DNA of 49,298 nt from DATMNR01 sp963702765 (GTDB lineage: Bacteria > Chloroflexota > Ktedonobacteria > Ktedonobacterales > Ktedonobacteraceae): positions 1-49,298 of the forward strand of contig CAVPEB010000038.1 of the NCBI GenBank assembly GCA_963702765.1, written 5' to 3'. Each line of letters opens with the position of its first letter. Position 1 is the first letter of the stretch. Shown here piece by piece: positions 25,588-34,922 of the stretch. Both the position numbers and the translations under genes were made by a program. The notes below the pieces were generated by a model. That model saw nothing but the letters and a program-made list of their open reading frames with translations, was not told where the DNA came from and did not search any database.

Positions 25588-27930
25588 CTACGATGCGTTG
25601 ACATTCACATCATCTACAAAGAAGGAAGATGATACCCAACTAGAAGAGGTTGTAGCACTAAAGACAAGCGTTACAGTCTGACCGGCATATTGTGATAATA
25701 AGCTGGTTGCATTGAAATTCACCTGCTTCCAGTTACTCTTTGCATCTGTATTACAGGCAGTTTGTAGCTTGCCAATAGTGTTACCATTCGTATTCAGCAG
25801 CGTAACAGTAAACTTATCCAGGCAAGAATGAGTAAAATGGCTGGTTTCGCCAAACCACCAATAATTTACCGCAATATTGGATACATTCCTGGGTACGACA
25901 AAACTCTGGCTTATCCTATCATTACAACTACCATAGCCACAAAGATACGCGCTGTAATTGCCTGTGTGCGGATTGACCGTATCAACAATCTCATAGCCAC
26001 TTGCCGAGTTTTCCTGCCATGAAGCACTACTCTGTTCGAAGCCACCATTCTGAATTGATGAGCTGGTTGGGCCAGGCGCCGTAGGAGTAGTTGTGAACGT
26101 AGGAACCGGACTGGGAGTGCTTATGCTGGTAGGACTTGGGATTGGTGTCAAGGTTGCTGTAGGACTCGGATTCGGTGTTGGCGTTGGAGAAGGAGTAGTA
26201 CCACCTCCAGCAAGATCTCGCGCAATATTATATATATCTGGAGATCCCCAACCACTAGCCTCATCATAACCAGAAGTAGCAGGATAATAGAGATTCGTAC
26301 CACTACTTACATCATGGAATGGCGTAAATTGCTGAGAGGCATTTTCCAAACCATATAACATTGGATTGGCAAAGCCTATGCGAGGTTTTTGCTGATTTTG
26401 CAAGTATTCATTGATAAGCGCTGTGCTTCCAGCCCAGAGAGGGGCAGCCGCACTTGTGCCACCAACAGTGATCCAGCCAGTTGAAGAGCATCCCGATGCA
26501 GCAACAGTGCAATAGACTGAATATCCGGTTGCAGGGTCAGCATCGGCTGAGACATCTGGTACTTCACGATTTCCATTGCTGTACTGGTTCTGCACACCTG
26601 GACCAGTTTGCCAGGTCGGTTCCTTAAAGAAACTGCTAATACCACCGCCTCCCCCGGCACCCTCTGGACTACGTTGTGTGTCACTGGGATTGCTCCACAC
26701 TGATTCGCTTCCATAGGCCCCATTATTCAATTGCAAGTTGGTGCCACCTACACCAGTGATATTTGGATCACCTGCGGGTGAGTCCACAGCGAGGTTAGTA
26801 TCATTGCAGTCGTATGCTCCAGAATCGCCAGCGGCTGCATACATAGCAATACCCTCGGCAGAACCCTGGCTGAGGATATTATCCAATGTTTGCAGTTCGG
26901 CATTTCCACTTTGCGATTCACATTCACCCCAACTGATGGTAGCAATCTGGGCCTTTTTATCGGTTACGATTTGATTGTACGTGTCATTAACACCTTGAGT
27001 GGTATTAGGTCCCATATACACAATCTGAGCCGCCTTTGGCGCCATAGCTGCAACAACTTCAATATCTAGCTCAACTTCAATGGCTCCTGCACCAGCGGAT
27101 CCATCGAATCCGTCAACCAGCACATTGCTAATGCTCGGACTGCCAAGATTATATGTTTGGAAATACTGGGTCACATCGCTGCTCTGGTAGCCATCCAACT
27201 CGAAGACTGCAACAGTCTGATTGTTGCCCTGCACCCCGGATTGCAATAACGGTGTGGCATCATATGCGCCATTTAGGTCCGCGGGAGCAAAGCCTCCACC
27301 CTGCCCTGCCGCTGGCATATTACCGTTCTTCGGATGAAGGTTATAGAGCGGATGCATATGCACACTGTTATCAAGGCCACCAATTGAGATAATAATTGAT
27401 GCAAGTGGTCCTGGAATTGAGGGAGGATTCGCATTCGCATAGAACTGATTCGCTCCCAACCTATAATTATTGATAGAAACCTTGAAAGTGGCTTCTGCTT
27501 GTGCAACGCTAGCGCTGGCATCAATCAACAAGTGATTACTTGAAATATGTGTGATGCTAAATCCTTGTTGTTGTAAATAATTGATGACCTGCTGCTCTTG
27601 CTCAGCAGTTGGGCCAAATTCCTCGACAAACTGCTGCGGAGAGAGAAAATGATGATAGCTTGGAGAATGAGGAGTATACATTTCTCTGAGCAGTGATTGT
27701 AGTTCTTGCTGATTACGCAGTTGCAACCCTATCGAGAGATTGAGTTGCTGCTGTGCATTTGCTTCGCCCACCAAATGGGCATGACTGACAAGTGGAACGG
27801 ACTGATTCGTGAGAACAAAAGGGGAATCTTGCCTGGCTTGGGCAACGAAAGTAAAACTGAGAACACTAATGCTAACAATAATAAACGCTACAAAAGTGAT
27901 TCCGAGCTTGCCTACAAGAGTGTGCTTCAT
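25588..27930 (-). CDS. Secreted sedolisin (S53) protease with C-terminal binding-like domain
   Basis: A 780-residue secreted serine-carboxyl peptidase. A signal segment covers residues 9-32. A prokumamolisin-type activation domain covers about 45-195, and a catalytic domain about 215-640. The S53 catalytic residues are visible as Glu285 and Asp289 (IEVELDIE), Asp369 (AAGDSGAYD) and Ser493 (GGTSAAAP). A Pro/Thr/Ser linker leads to a jelly-roll-like domain of about 150 residues with four cysteines, probably carbohydrate- or surface-binding. The start is ATG 27930 with GGAG seven bases upstream; the frame extends 53 codons further without support. Sedolisins work at acid pH. It is divergent from the osmoprotectant operon. 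Confidence 0.94.
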   Translation of the reverse strand: MKHTLVGKLGITFVAFIIVSISVLSFTFVAQARQDSPFVLTNQSVPLVSHAHLVGEANAQQQLNLSIGLQLRNQQELQSLLREMYTPHSPSYHHFLSPQQFVEEFGPTAEQEQQVINYLQQQGFSITHISSNHLLIDASASVAQAEATFKVSINNYRLGANQFYANANPPSIPGPLASIIISIGGLDNSVHMHPLYNLHPKNGNMPAAGQGGGFAPADLNGAYDATPLLQSGVQGNNQTVAVFELDGYQSSDVTQYFQTYNLGSPSISNVLVDGFDGSAGAGAIEVELDIEVVAAMAPKAAQIVYMGPNTTQGVNDTYNQIVTDKKAQIATISWGECESQSGNAELQTLDNILSQGSAEGIAMYAAAGDSGAYDCNDTNLAVDSPAGDPNITGVGGTNLQLNNGAYGSESVWSNPSDTQRSPEGAGGGGGISSFFKEPTWQTGPGVQNQYSNGNREVPDVSADADPATGYSVYCTVAASGCSSTGWITVGGTSAAAPLWAGSTALINEYLQNQQKPRIGFANPMLYGLENASQQFTPFHDVSSGTNLYYPATSGYDEASGWGSPDIYNIARDLAGGGTTPSPTPTPNPSPTATLTPIPSPTSISTPSPVPTFTTTPTAPGPTSSSIQNGGFEQSSASWQENSASGYEIVDTVNPHTGNYSAYLCGYGSCNDRISQSFVVPRNVSNIAVNYWWFGETSHFTHSCLDKFTVTLLNTNGNTIGKLQTACNTDAKSNWKQVNFNATSLLSQYAGQTVTLVFSATTSSSWVSSSFFVDDVNVNAS

Positions 27931-28283
27931 ATAGCTCTCCACCTCTAACAATATACAAAACAATAGCATGACATACAATGATAAACGTTGAATTAGAACA
28001 GGTTGGGGGATACATGCATAGTGAAGAGTAGCCTGTTCGCAATATGAGCTGTGCGGAATATTACGGATAAGATCATTGTTTCTAATCAAGGAGTTCTTTT
28101 GTCATCGTTTGCTAAATTGAAACATTTTGTGACGTAGTAACGTGTAGAGAAACGTATTCAAAGCTTTTCAATGAGATGAAATATTCTGAATCGTGATTGG
28201 CTAATTTGTAATTGCAATGAATACCGCCTATAATCAATAAGTCATCATCAATATTTTCTACAAACATAAGGAGAACCAGTGGT

Positions 28284-29294
28284 ATGGCAAAAATTGCCTT
28301 TCAAGCCATAACCAAGCAGTTTGCCGGCTCTAATAAACCTGCCGTCGATGCAGTTACTTTCGAGGTCACCGAAGGCACTACTTGTATGCTGGTTGGTACT
28401 TCTGGTTCTGGCAAGACAACTCTCTTACGCATGGTTAATCGCTTGATAGAACCTACCTCGGGCCAAATAATCATCGATGACAGAAACATTCTCGAGGAAA
28501 ATCCAATTTTGCTTCGCCGCCGTATTGGCTATGTCATTCAACAGGTTGGACTTTTCCCACATATGAACATAGCTGAGAATATTCGTGTCACCGCGGAGAT
28601 TGCTGGTGGATGGTCAAAAGAGCAACTTGCGAAGCGTGTCGACGAATTGCTTGACTTAGTTGGCTTGCCACCTGCGGAATATCGCAAGCGTTTTCCACGC
28701 CAACTCTCGGGTGGACAGCAGCAGCGCGTTGGATTGGCACGCGCGCTTGCCAATGACCCTGCAATTTTGTTAATGGATGAACCCTTTGGCGCTCTCGATG
28801 CTATCACCCGTGCCAGGATGCAAGATGAGCTTTTACGCATTCAGCGCGATGTCCGCAAAACCATCCTCTTTGTCTCTCATGACATTGAAGAAGCTTTCAA
28901 GCTAGGCGATATGATTGCTGTCATGCATGACGGCCAATTAATCCAACTTGGCACTCCTGTAGAACTTCTCGCGCAGCCAAGCAATGAATATGTGCGTAAA
29001 CTGGTTGGAGCGGATAGTATTTTGCGCCAACTTCAGTATCTACCAGTTACCGATGCCCTCGATGGAAAACCAGAGGCGGTATCCTCGGCACATTGGGGAG
29101 ATTTACCAACAAGTTCTTCTGATGCCACATTACTCGAAGCAATGTTGAAACTCCTCGAAACCAATGCCCCCGCCCTTGCAATACAGAACAAAGAAACACA
29201 AGAATCTCTCGGATATATTACCCTCGCAAGCATCAATTACCAGATAACGAAGACACGAAGTAACGTTCCAAAGCCTGAAGAGACAAGAATATAA
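28284..29294 (+). CDS. Osmoprotectant ABC transporter, ATP-binding subunit (OpuCA/ProV-like)
   Basis: A 336-residue ATPase for glycine betaine/carnitine/choline-type import. It has Walker A GTSGSGKTTLL, signature LSGGQQQRVGLARAL, Walker B ILLMDEPFGALD and the His-loop FVSHDIEEA. The C-terminal region after about residue 245 is shorter than in OpuCA, with only a weak trace of a CBS domain, so ionic-strength sensing may be reduced. AAGGAG about 10 bases before the ATG supports the start. It is the first gene of a four-gene operon with two permeases and a binding protein. Confidence 0.94.
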   Translation: MAKIAFQAITKQFAGSNKPAVDAVTFEVTEGTTCMLVGTSGSGKTTLLRMVNRLIEPTSGQIIIDDRNILEENPILLRRRIGYVIQQVGLFPHMNIAENIRVTAEIAGGWSKEQLAKRVDELLDLVGLPPAEYRKRFPRQLSGGQQQRVGLARALANDPAILLMDEPFGALDAITRARMQDELLRIQRDVRKTILFVSHDIEEAFKLGDMIAVMHDGQLIQLGTPVELLAQPSNEYVRKLVGADSILRQLQYLPVTDALDGKPEAVSSAHWGDLPTSSSDATLLEAMLKLLETNAPALAIQNKETQESLGYITLASINYQITKTRSNVPKPEETRI

Positions 29295-29332
29295 GTTACC
29301 GCATCAATGAGTGCGCACTTTAAGGGAGTTTC

Positions 29333-29989
29333 ATGCACTATCTACTGCAATCTTATAATTACAACCTGACAGATCCAGAGAGCATTCCCAATCTGTTCTT
29401 GAAACATCTAACTCTCGTCTTGGTCATAATGTTTATTTCGATCATCATTGGTATTCCTCTGGGTTTGTTGGTGTCTCGATACAAACGACTCTACCTTCCA
29501 TTGATCACTGCTTCAGGCTTGCTTTACACCATTCCCAGCATAGCTGCGTTTGCCCTTCTTATTCCTTTCACTGGATTGTCACCCGCAACCGCTATCATCC
29601 CCCTGGTTCTCTATAACCAGCTCGTTTTGATCCGAAATACCGCAGCAGCCGTAAATGGTATTGATCCCTTGCTACTTGAAGTGGGTCGAGCAATGGGCAT
29701 GAAGCCCCAACAGTTACTCTTTCGAGTGACCTTACCACTGGCATTACCCGTCATTGTTGCTGGCATTCGTATTGCAACAGTAACAACAATTGGTATTGTA
29801 GCTCTGGCTTCACTGGTAGGACAGAGTACTCTTGGAGACCTGATTTTCCAGAATCTCGCTTTCTTTGATCCTGATCCAATTGTTGCTGGCGCTATTCTGA
29901 CCGCCGCTTTCGCCATCGTTGCTGATTTGCTGTTATTGTCCTTGCAGGTAACCCTCAATCGTGGGCGTAGTGCTCTATCTGTTGCATAG
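29333..29989 (+). CDS. Osmoprotectant ABC transporter permease 1 (OpuCB-like)
   Basis: A 218-residue inner-membrane permease with about five to six hydrophobic segments. It carries the BPD-type coupling loop EVGRAMGMKPQQLLFRVTLPLALP. It pairs with the ATPase through that loop. The start ATG 29333 has AGGGAG upstream. The gap to the ATPase is 38 bases and to the second permease 18 bases, as expected in one operon. Confidence 0.93.
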   Translation: MHYLLQSYNYNLTDPESIPNLFLKHLTLVLVIMFISIIIGIPLGLLVSRYKRLYLPLITASGLLYTIPSIAAFALLIPFTGLSPATAIIPLVLYNQLVLIRNTAAAVNGIDPLLLEVGRAMGMKPQQLLFRVTLPLALPVIVAGIRIATVTTIGIVALASLVGQSTLGDLIFQNLAFFDPDPIVAGAILTAAFAIVADLLLLSLQVTLNRGRSALSVA

Positions 29990-30007
29990 AAAGGAAGTTA
30001 GCGCGAG

Positions 30008-30673
30008 ATGGCTTTTATCAACTTTGTCCTTGATCCGACTAATGATTACCTGGGACATGCCATCGACTATCTAAAGCTCTGTGGCGTGGCCATTGCCGTG
30101 GCAATCGTAATCGGAGTCGGGTTAGGCATTCTTGTCTCACGTAGCGCATTTCTGGCTTTTATTGCAATAAACTTGAGCGGTGTAATGCGCGCTATTCCTA
30201 TCATTGCAGCATTATTTATTATTTTCTCGGTTGTTCAACAACTCGGTTTCTTACCAGCTATAATAGCCTTAATTGTGCTAGGCATCCCACCAATCTTGAT
30301 CAACACTTATACGGGAATTCGAGGAATCGATCCTGCTGCTATCGATGCTGCAAAAGGAATGGGAATGACGTCCTGGCAGATCGCGACACGCATCCAGACG
30401 CCACTTGTCACTCCACTTGTCGCGGCAGGGATACGTACCTCAGCAGTACAAATCGTGGCAACGGCAACCCTGGCCGCGTTCATTGGGGCTGGGGGATTTG
30501 GTGACTATATCGTCGATGGACTCACCGTCTTCAATAATACGGAACTCATTGTCGGGGCTGTTTCAGTTGCGATTCTGGCAATGATCATCGAAGTGTCTTT
30601 GAGTTGGCTACAGCATGTCCTAACTCCTGAAGGCCTGAAAGTTCAGGAGCAAGAAGCCTCAGCCAACACATAG
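30008..30673 (+). CDS. Osmoprotectant ABC transporter permease 2 (OpuCD-like)
   Basis: A 221-residue permease homologous to the preceding one, with several membrane segments. Its coupling loop is AKGMGMTSWQIATRIQTPLVTPL, and a conserved IGAGGFGDYIVDGL segment is also present. With the other permease it forms the channel dimer of an OpuC-type importer. AAAGGAAG before the ATG supports the start. The stop is 34 bases from the binding-protein gene. Confidence 0.93.
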   Translation: MAFINFVLDPTNDYLGHAIDYLKLCGVAIAVAIVIGVGLGILVSRSAFLAFIAINLSGVMRAIPIIAALFIIFSVVQQLGFLPAIIALIVLGIPPILINTYTGIRGIDPAAIDAAKGMGMTSWQIATRIQTPLVTPLVAAGIRTSAVQIVATATLAAFIGAGGFGDYIVDGLTVFNNTELIVGAVSVAILAMIIEVSLSWLQHVLTPEGLKVQEQEASANT

Positions 30674-30707
30674 CTTTTATACGTTTACTTAGTTCAAGGA
30701 GGTTGAA

Positions 30708-31664
30708 ATGACCCTTTTCAGGCGTTCACTGGGAGCAAAGTTTTTCTTACTTTTCGCTCTCGTTCCAATGCTCATCTTATCGGCATGTGGAGGTTCCACT
30801 AGTAGTTCAACCAGTGGTAGCACACCAACACCAGCATCAGTACCGATCACCGTTGGGAGCAAACTTGATCCCGAGGCCCAGTTACTTGGTGAGATGTATG
30901 TCTTATTGCTTCAAAAAGCAGGCTATACCGTTAACTCAAAATTAGCTCTTGGACAGACGCCAATTGTTTTCGCAGCGCTTAAGAGTGGTGCGATTGATCT
31001 CTACCCTGAGTTTACCGCGACTGGTCTGAATATACTGAATGTAAAGTCATCTTTCAATCCAACTCAAGATTATCAGACAGTCTCTAATGGCTTCGAGCAA
31101 CAATATCACATCACGTGGCTCAATATGGCGCCTTTAAATGATGGTTACGCACTTTGCACGTCACAGGCTGAGTCTCAAAAGCTCAATGCCACTACCCTCT
31201 CACAATTGGCTCCACATGTGTCGCAGTTGACGCTAGCGACTCAAAGCGATGGAGTAGACTTCTTCAATGATCTTAAGTCTACCTATGGTTTCGATACAAC
31301 TAGCTTCAAATCATTGCAGAAGGTTGACTATTCAATCGGTTTCCAGGCTGTTAAAAGTGGAGCAGCTAATGTAACTGAGTGTTACACTACAGATGGATCA
31401 GTAACAACACAAGGCTTCATTTTCCTCACAGATGATAAGCATGGATTCCCAGAATTCCATCCTGCACCAATTGTGCGTGACTCTGTATTACAAAGTGATC
31501 CTGGCATCAAGGCTGCCCTCAATAAACTGGCTCCGTATCTGACCACTCAAGTCAGCATTGATTTACAACAGCAGGTTGCTACAAAACATACGGGTGGTGA
31601 GTCTATTAGCCAGGCAGTCAAAGAAGTTGCTACGTCTTTCTTGCAGAGTAATGGGTTATTGTAG
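30708..31664 (+). CDS. Osmoprotectant-binding lipoprotein (OpuCC/ProX-like)
   Basis: A 318-residue extracellular binding lipoprotein with signal LVPMLILSACGGS and a Ser/Thr linker. The glycine-betaine/choline binding fold follows: ITVGSKLDPEAQLLGEMY, KSGAIDLYPEFTATGLN, and FPEFHPAPIVRDSVL. It delivers quaternary ammonium osmoprotectants to the permeases. AAGGAGG before the ATG supports the start. It is the last gene of the operon and is followed by a strong hairpin. Confidence 0.94.
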   Translation: MTLFRRSLGAKFFLLFALVPMLILSACGGSTSSSTSGSTPTPASVPITVGSKLDPEAQLLGEMYVLLLQKAGYTVNSKLALGQTPIVFAALKSGAIDLYPEFTATGLNILNVKSSFNPTQDYQTVSNGFEQQYHITWLNMAPLNDGYALCTSQAESQKLNATTLSQLAPHVSQLTLATQSDGVDFFNDLKSTYGFDTTSFKSLQKVDYSIGFQAVKSGAANVTECYTTDGSVTTQGFIFLTDDKHGFPEFHPAPIVRDSVLQSDPGIKAALNKLAPYLTTQVSIDLQQQVATKHTGGESISQAVKEVATSFLQSNGLL

Positions 31665-31747
31665 GTGCAAATTTTTTGCATGTGTAAGTAGCTCGTCTAC
31701 ATTTCAATAACTTAAGGCCTTGTTGGTTTGTAGATAGGTCTCTTACA

Positions 31748-31780
31748 AGAAATGAGCGGGTTTAAGACCCGCTCATTTCT
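31748..31780. terminator. Bidirectional terminator between opuC-type operon and thioredoxin reductase gene
   Basis: Perfect 14-nt arms AGAAATGAGCGGGT and ACCCGCTCATTTCT around a 5-nt loop, between two convergent stop codons (31664 and 31806). A short T-rich tail follows on the plus strand. Confidence 0.75.
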
Positions 31781-31805
31781 ATATTCAGCACGACTCGAGC
31801 ATTTT

Positions 31806-33035
31806 TCAGTTCGATGTCGTTCCAACCAGCGCCTTCTCCATTGTATGCGCATCATGACCGCGCAGGTGCTCACGGATAGCCAGAGCCGCTGCTGCGCCTT
31901 CACCTGCCGCACTGACCAACTGCTTCGTGCTGCCTGAGCGCACATCACCAGCAGCGAAGATACCCTCGGTACTGGTCTGGTAGTCGATACCCGTCATTAT
32001 GAAACCCTGAGCATCAAGTTTAGCAACATCTTTGAAAGGTTTGCTGTTCGGGGTCAGACCAATAAAGACGAAAACACCTGGAACATGCAACTCACTGACC
32101 TCTCCAGTCTCTCTGTTTTTGTATATAACAGTATCCATATGATTATCTTTGCCTTTGAACTCGACGACCTCTGTATTGAAAAGTACTTCCATTTCTGGAG
32201 AATTGAGCGCTTTATCAACAGCTATCTTGTTAGCACTCAGTTCTGAACCACGCGCCAGAATTGTGACCTTAGGGCAAAAACGCGTCAAGAAAGCTGCCTC
32301 TTCAACCGCACTATTCCCGCCGCCAATGACGGCTACTTCACGCCCTTTGTAAAATGGGCCATCGCAGGTTGCGCAGAAATGCACGCCAGCGCCAATGTAA
32401 TCGTCCTCTCCTGGAACCTTAAGACGCCTGTATGTCGATCCAGTTGCAATCAAAACGGCATTGCTACGGTATCGATGCCCTGCTTCAGTTTCTACAAAGT
32501 GGGCATCCTCATCATTGCCTACCCTTACAACATTCTGGGCCGAAAGTAATTCTACACCGTAGCGTTTAGACTGCTCTATGATGCGCTCGGCAAATTCAGC
32601 GCCTGTTACTCCCTCTGGGAAACCGGGATAATTATCAAGTCGCTCAGTAATACCAGCCTGTCCCCCAAGACCGCTCCTTTCGATGACCAGAACGTCATAG
32701 CCATCGCGCGCTCCATAAATTGCAGTCGTTAGAGCTGTTGGCCCCCCTCCGACGATAATGAGGTCATAAAACTCACACTTAGCTTTCGTTTCGAGACCTA
32801 ATTTCGCAGCCAGATCTGCATTTGATGGCTCAATAAGGGTTGAGCCATCTTCAAATACGATGGTCGGTATTGTTAAACCTCCATTTTGTAGCTTTTGTAC
32901 AAAAGCCTGACCTTCCATATCTTCTTCGATGTTAATAAAATCGTAGTGGACGCGCTGTTCTCCCAGAAATTTTTTGCTGCGTTTGCAGTCACTACACCAG
33001 TTGGTGCCATAGAGTTTGATATTAGTATGGGACAT
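31806..33035 (-). CDS. Glutaredoxin-thioredoxin reductase fusion
   Basis: A 409-residue flavoprotein joining two redox modules. Residues 1-80 are a glutaredoxin/mycoredoxin-like domain with Cys14-Ser-Asp-Cys17. Residues from about 88 are a low-molecular-weight thioredoxin reductase with IIVGGGPT (FAD), active-site Cys221-Ala-Thr-Cys224 (FCATCDG), VIGGGNSA (NADPH), and the FAD-binding end GIFAAGDVR. Electrons could pass from NADPH to the attached glutaredoxin-like partner in cis. The start is fixed by AAAGGAAAC upstream. The gene is convergent with the osmoprotectant operon and divergent from the PPOX gene. Confidence 0.93.
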   Translation of the reverse strand: MSHTNIKLYGTNWCSDCKRSKKFLGEQRVHYDFINIEEDMEGQAFVQKLQNGGLTIPTIVFEDGSTLIEPSNADLAAKLGLETKAKCEFYDLIIVGGGPTALTTAIYGARDGYDVLVIERSGLGGQAGITERLDNYPGFPEGVTGAEFAERIIEQSKRYGVELLSAQNVVRVGNDEDAHFVETEAGHRYRSNAVLIATGSTYRRLKVPGEDDYIGAGVHFCATCDGPFYKGREVAVIGGGNSAVEEAAFLTRFCPKVTILARGSELSANKIAVDKALNSPEMEVLFNTEVVEFKGKDNHMDTVIYKNRETGEVSELHVPGVFVFIGLTPNSKPFKDVAKLDAQGFIMTGIDYQTSTEGIFAAGDVRSGSTKQLVSAAGEGAAAALAIREHLRGHDAHTMEKALVGTTSN

Positions 33036-33100
33036 AGTATTTGTTTCCTTTCACAAACATGGAGTGAATTGCAATGTTTAATCATCACCACATACCACCA

Positions 33101-33119
33101 GGTATCCGCAAGGGATACC
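33101..33119. repeat. Hairpin repeat with GCAAG loop, AT-rich stem
   Basis: GGTATCC and GGATACC pair around the loop GCAAG and the right side runs into CCCCTACATT. Loop and flank match the hairpin at 13010-13030, but the stem sequence differs. It lies between divergent genes. Confidence 0.7.
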
Positions 33120-33173
33120 CCTACATTTCACAGATATGGTATCACCTGCATGTGGGAATGTTACAATAAAAAT

Positions 33174-33620
33174 ATGACAAAGCGCACAACATTAACAGAA
33201 ATTGAGATTATATTCACGAATACACAACGAGTAGCACGGCTGGCTACTGCTGATTTTGATGGACATCCGCACATCGTGCCTGTCTGTTTTGCCTATGATG
33301 GTACACATTTTTACATACCGCTCGATGAAAAACCGAAGAAGGTTGATGAAAGCAAATTACGACGTGTACGCAACATTGAAGCACGTCACGAGGCCTCCCT
33401 ACTGATTGACCAGTATGATGAAGACTGGTCACGACTGGGTTACGTGCTTGTGCATGGACATGCCGGATTGATTCAATCGGACGATTCACTGCATGCAAAG
33501 GCGCTTGTTTTGCTGCGTGAGCGTTACATTCAATACAGAAGCATGGAGTTGGAAAAGCATGCAGTGATCATCATTGCACCGGATAGTGTGGCGTCCTGGG
33601 GTCCCGCGCTCGCAAGGTAA
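33174..33620 (+). CDS. PPOX-class flavin/F420-dependent oxidoreductase
   Basis: A 148-residue split-barrel protein of the pyridoxamine-phosphate-oxidase-like class (Rv2991/TIGR03668 type): QRVARLATADFDGHPHIVPVCF, then HFYIPLDEKPKKVD, and ARHEASLLIDQYDEDWSRLGYV. Members bind FMN or F420 and reduce small molecules; the substrate is unknown. ATG 33174 is chosen because the family domain starts there; the frame is open further upstream across the intergenic space. TACAAT ends six bases before the ATG, so a leaderless transcript is possible. Confidence 0.85.
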   Translation: MTKRTTLTEIEIIFTNTQRVARLATADFDGHPHIVPVCFAYDGTHFYIPLDEKPKKVDESKLRRVRNIEARHEASLLIDQYDEDWSRLGYVLVHGHAGLIQSDDSLHAKALVLLRERYIQYRSMELEKHAVIIIAPDSVASWGPALAR

Positions 33621-33823
33621 TATACATCAACCTGGAGTGGTACTCACAAAGATTGAGCCAGAGCAAAGAAAGAACGACCAGACCATCTGTTTTCTTAGAG
33701 GTAACGTCTTCGATTGTGCAGTAAGCGTAATGCTCTTGTACAGGCCGTAAACTGGTCGAATGGCTCATGTCAGGTCGGCTTCAGCAGAGTAGAATAGGGA
33801 AAAATGTAAGCACGGAGCGAGCA

Positions 33824-34554
33824 GTGGATATTCAGCGATACCTTGAGCGCATACACTATCATGGTTCACTTGAGCCGACATTACACACATTGTGTGCCTT
33901 GACAGAACCGTGGTGGTTTTTGTTATGAATTGAATGGTCTGTTCGCGCTATTGCTGCGCGCACTTGGCTTTCAGGTAGATATGCTCTCGGCTGCTGTAGC
34001 CAGCTCGACTGGCGGATTCGGCCCGGAATTTGACCAGTCTTTCGCTGCTGGTCCATCTTGAGGAAGATTGGATAGCTGATGTAGGCTTTGGAGAATCATT
34101 TCGCCAGCCGTTACGTATGCATGCTTCCCTGGTCCAGGCACAGGATGGAGGCAGTTATCGCCTGGAGCGCGACGCAGGAGCCTGGATCTATCAAGAGTGG
34201 GACGGCTCATGGAAGCCTGCCTACCGTTTTACCTTACAGCCACATGTGTTGGGTGATTTTGCCGACATGTGCAGATATCAACAAACCTCTCCAGAGTCGC
34301 ATTTTACCCAGAAACGTGTCTGCTCTTTGGCAAAACGCTCTGGAAGGATCACCTTGAGCGATCAGCTCTTGATAACGACAATCGACGGCGAGCGAGCAGA
34401 GCGCTTGCTCACCGATCATAAATATCAAACCGTCCTCGCCGAGCAATTTGGCATAGTGCTCCCTCCAAGGACTTCAGGGCTTCATCGCTCTGTTACTACT
34501 ATAAACAAAAAGGGCTGGATGAGCCGAAGGGGAAACCTTTATAGCCTCCCGTGA
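33824..34554 (+). pseudogene. Arylamine N-acetyltransferase, internal deletion and frameshifts
   Basis: Remnant of an arylamine N-acetyltransferase. The N-terminal VDIQRYLERIHYHG and LCALTEP are followed abruptly by GGFCYELNGLFALLLRALGF, with the catalytic cysteine, in another frame. About 40 residues that normally lie between are missing. A second shift at about 34035 leads to LLVHLEEDWIADVGFGE, which contains the catalytic aspartate region, and on to the usual C-terminal domain ending near 34554. The catalytic histidine (LLVH) remains. With one deletion and two frame changes the gene is non-functional. GTG 33824 is the likely old start. Confidence 0.86.
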
Positions 34555-34637
34555 GTGAGAATGGGAGGTGTAGTCAACGTTCGTTCGAACTTGTGTCAAA
34601 TCAGGGCAGGGAGTGTCATCCATGCTTGCGTTCTTTC

Positions 34638-34666
34638 TTGACATCCCTCTCCATGTGTAGTACAAT
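34638..34666 (+). promoter_or_regulatory. Consensus promoter facing non-coding DNA
   Basis: TTGACA (34638-34643) and TACAAT (34661-34666) with a 17-base spacer, the best sigma70-type promoter in the window. No coding sequence follows on that strand before the convergent sigma-factor gene. About 25-50 bases upstream lies a GGGCAGGGAGTGTCA stretch that resembles an IS605-type edge. Confidence 0.72.
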
Positions 34667-34672
34667 CGTTCT

Positions 34673-34910
34673 ACGGAGCGAGAGGTTGAGAGGCGAAGTC
34701 GCGCCTCTCGTAAAAGGCTGGCGCGAGATTCCGATGCCGTTTCGCAAGCCTCATGGGTTCCATGAGAAGCACAGACAGCGAACCTGCAGACAGGAACACG
34801 TAGTCCCGACAGCAGATGCCTAGGGATAGAGGCCACCGCAGTTTGGCCCGTACGGCAAGCCGTGCGAACAATGGGTGATGTCATCATGTGACAACACTTT
34901 CTGATACTGT
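34673..34910 (+). ncRNA. Candidate structured RNA of unknown class
   Basis: About 240 bases with several pairing segments and no credible gene: GAGAGGCG/CGCGCCTCTC near 34695-34715, CATGGGTTCCATG near 34753-34765, and CGTACGGC/GCCGTGCG near 34848-34866. A short TGTCA/TGACA stem lies near the end. It follows a consensus promoter. It does not show SRP, RNase P, tmRNA or 6S hallmarks. It could also be the left-end leader of a lost mobile element. Confidence 0.45.
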
Positions 34911-34922
34911 TGGCCTTTAATA

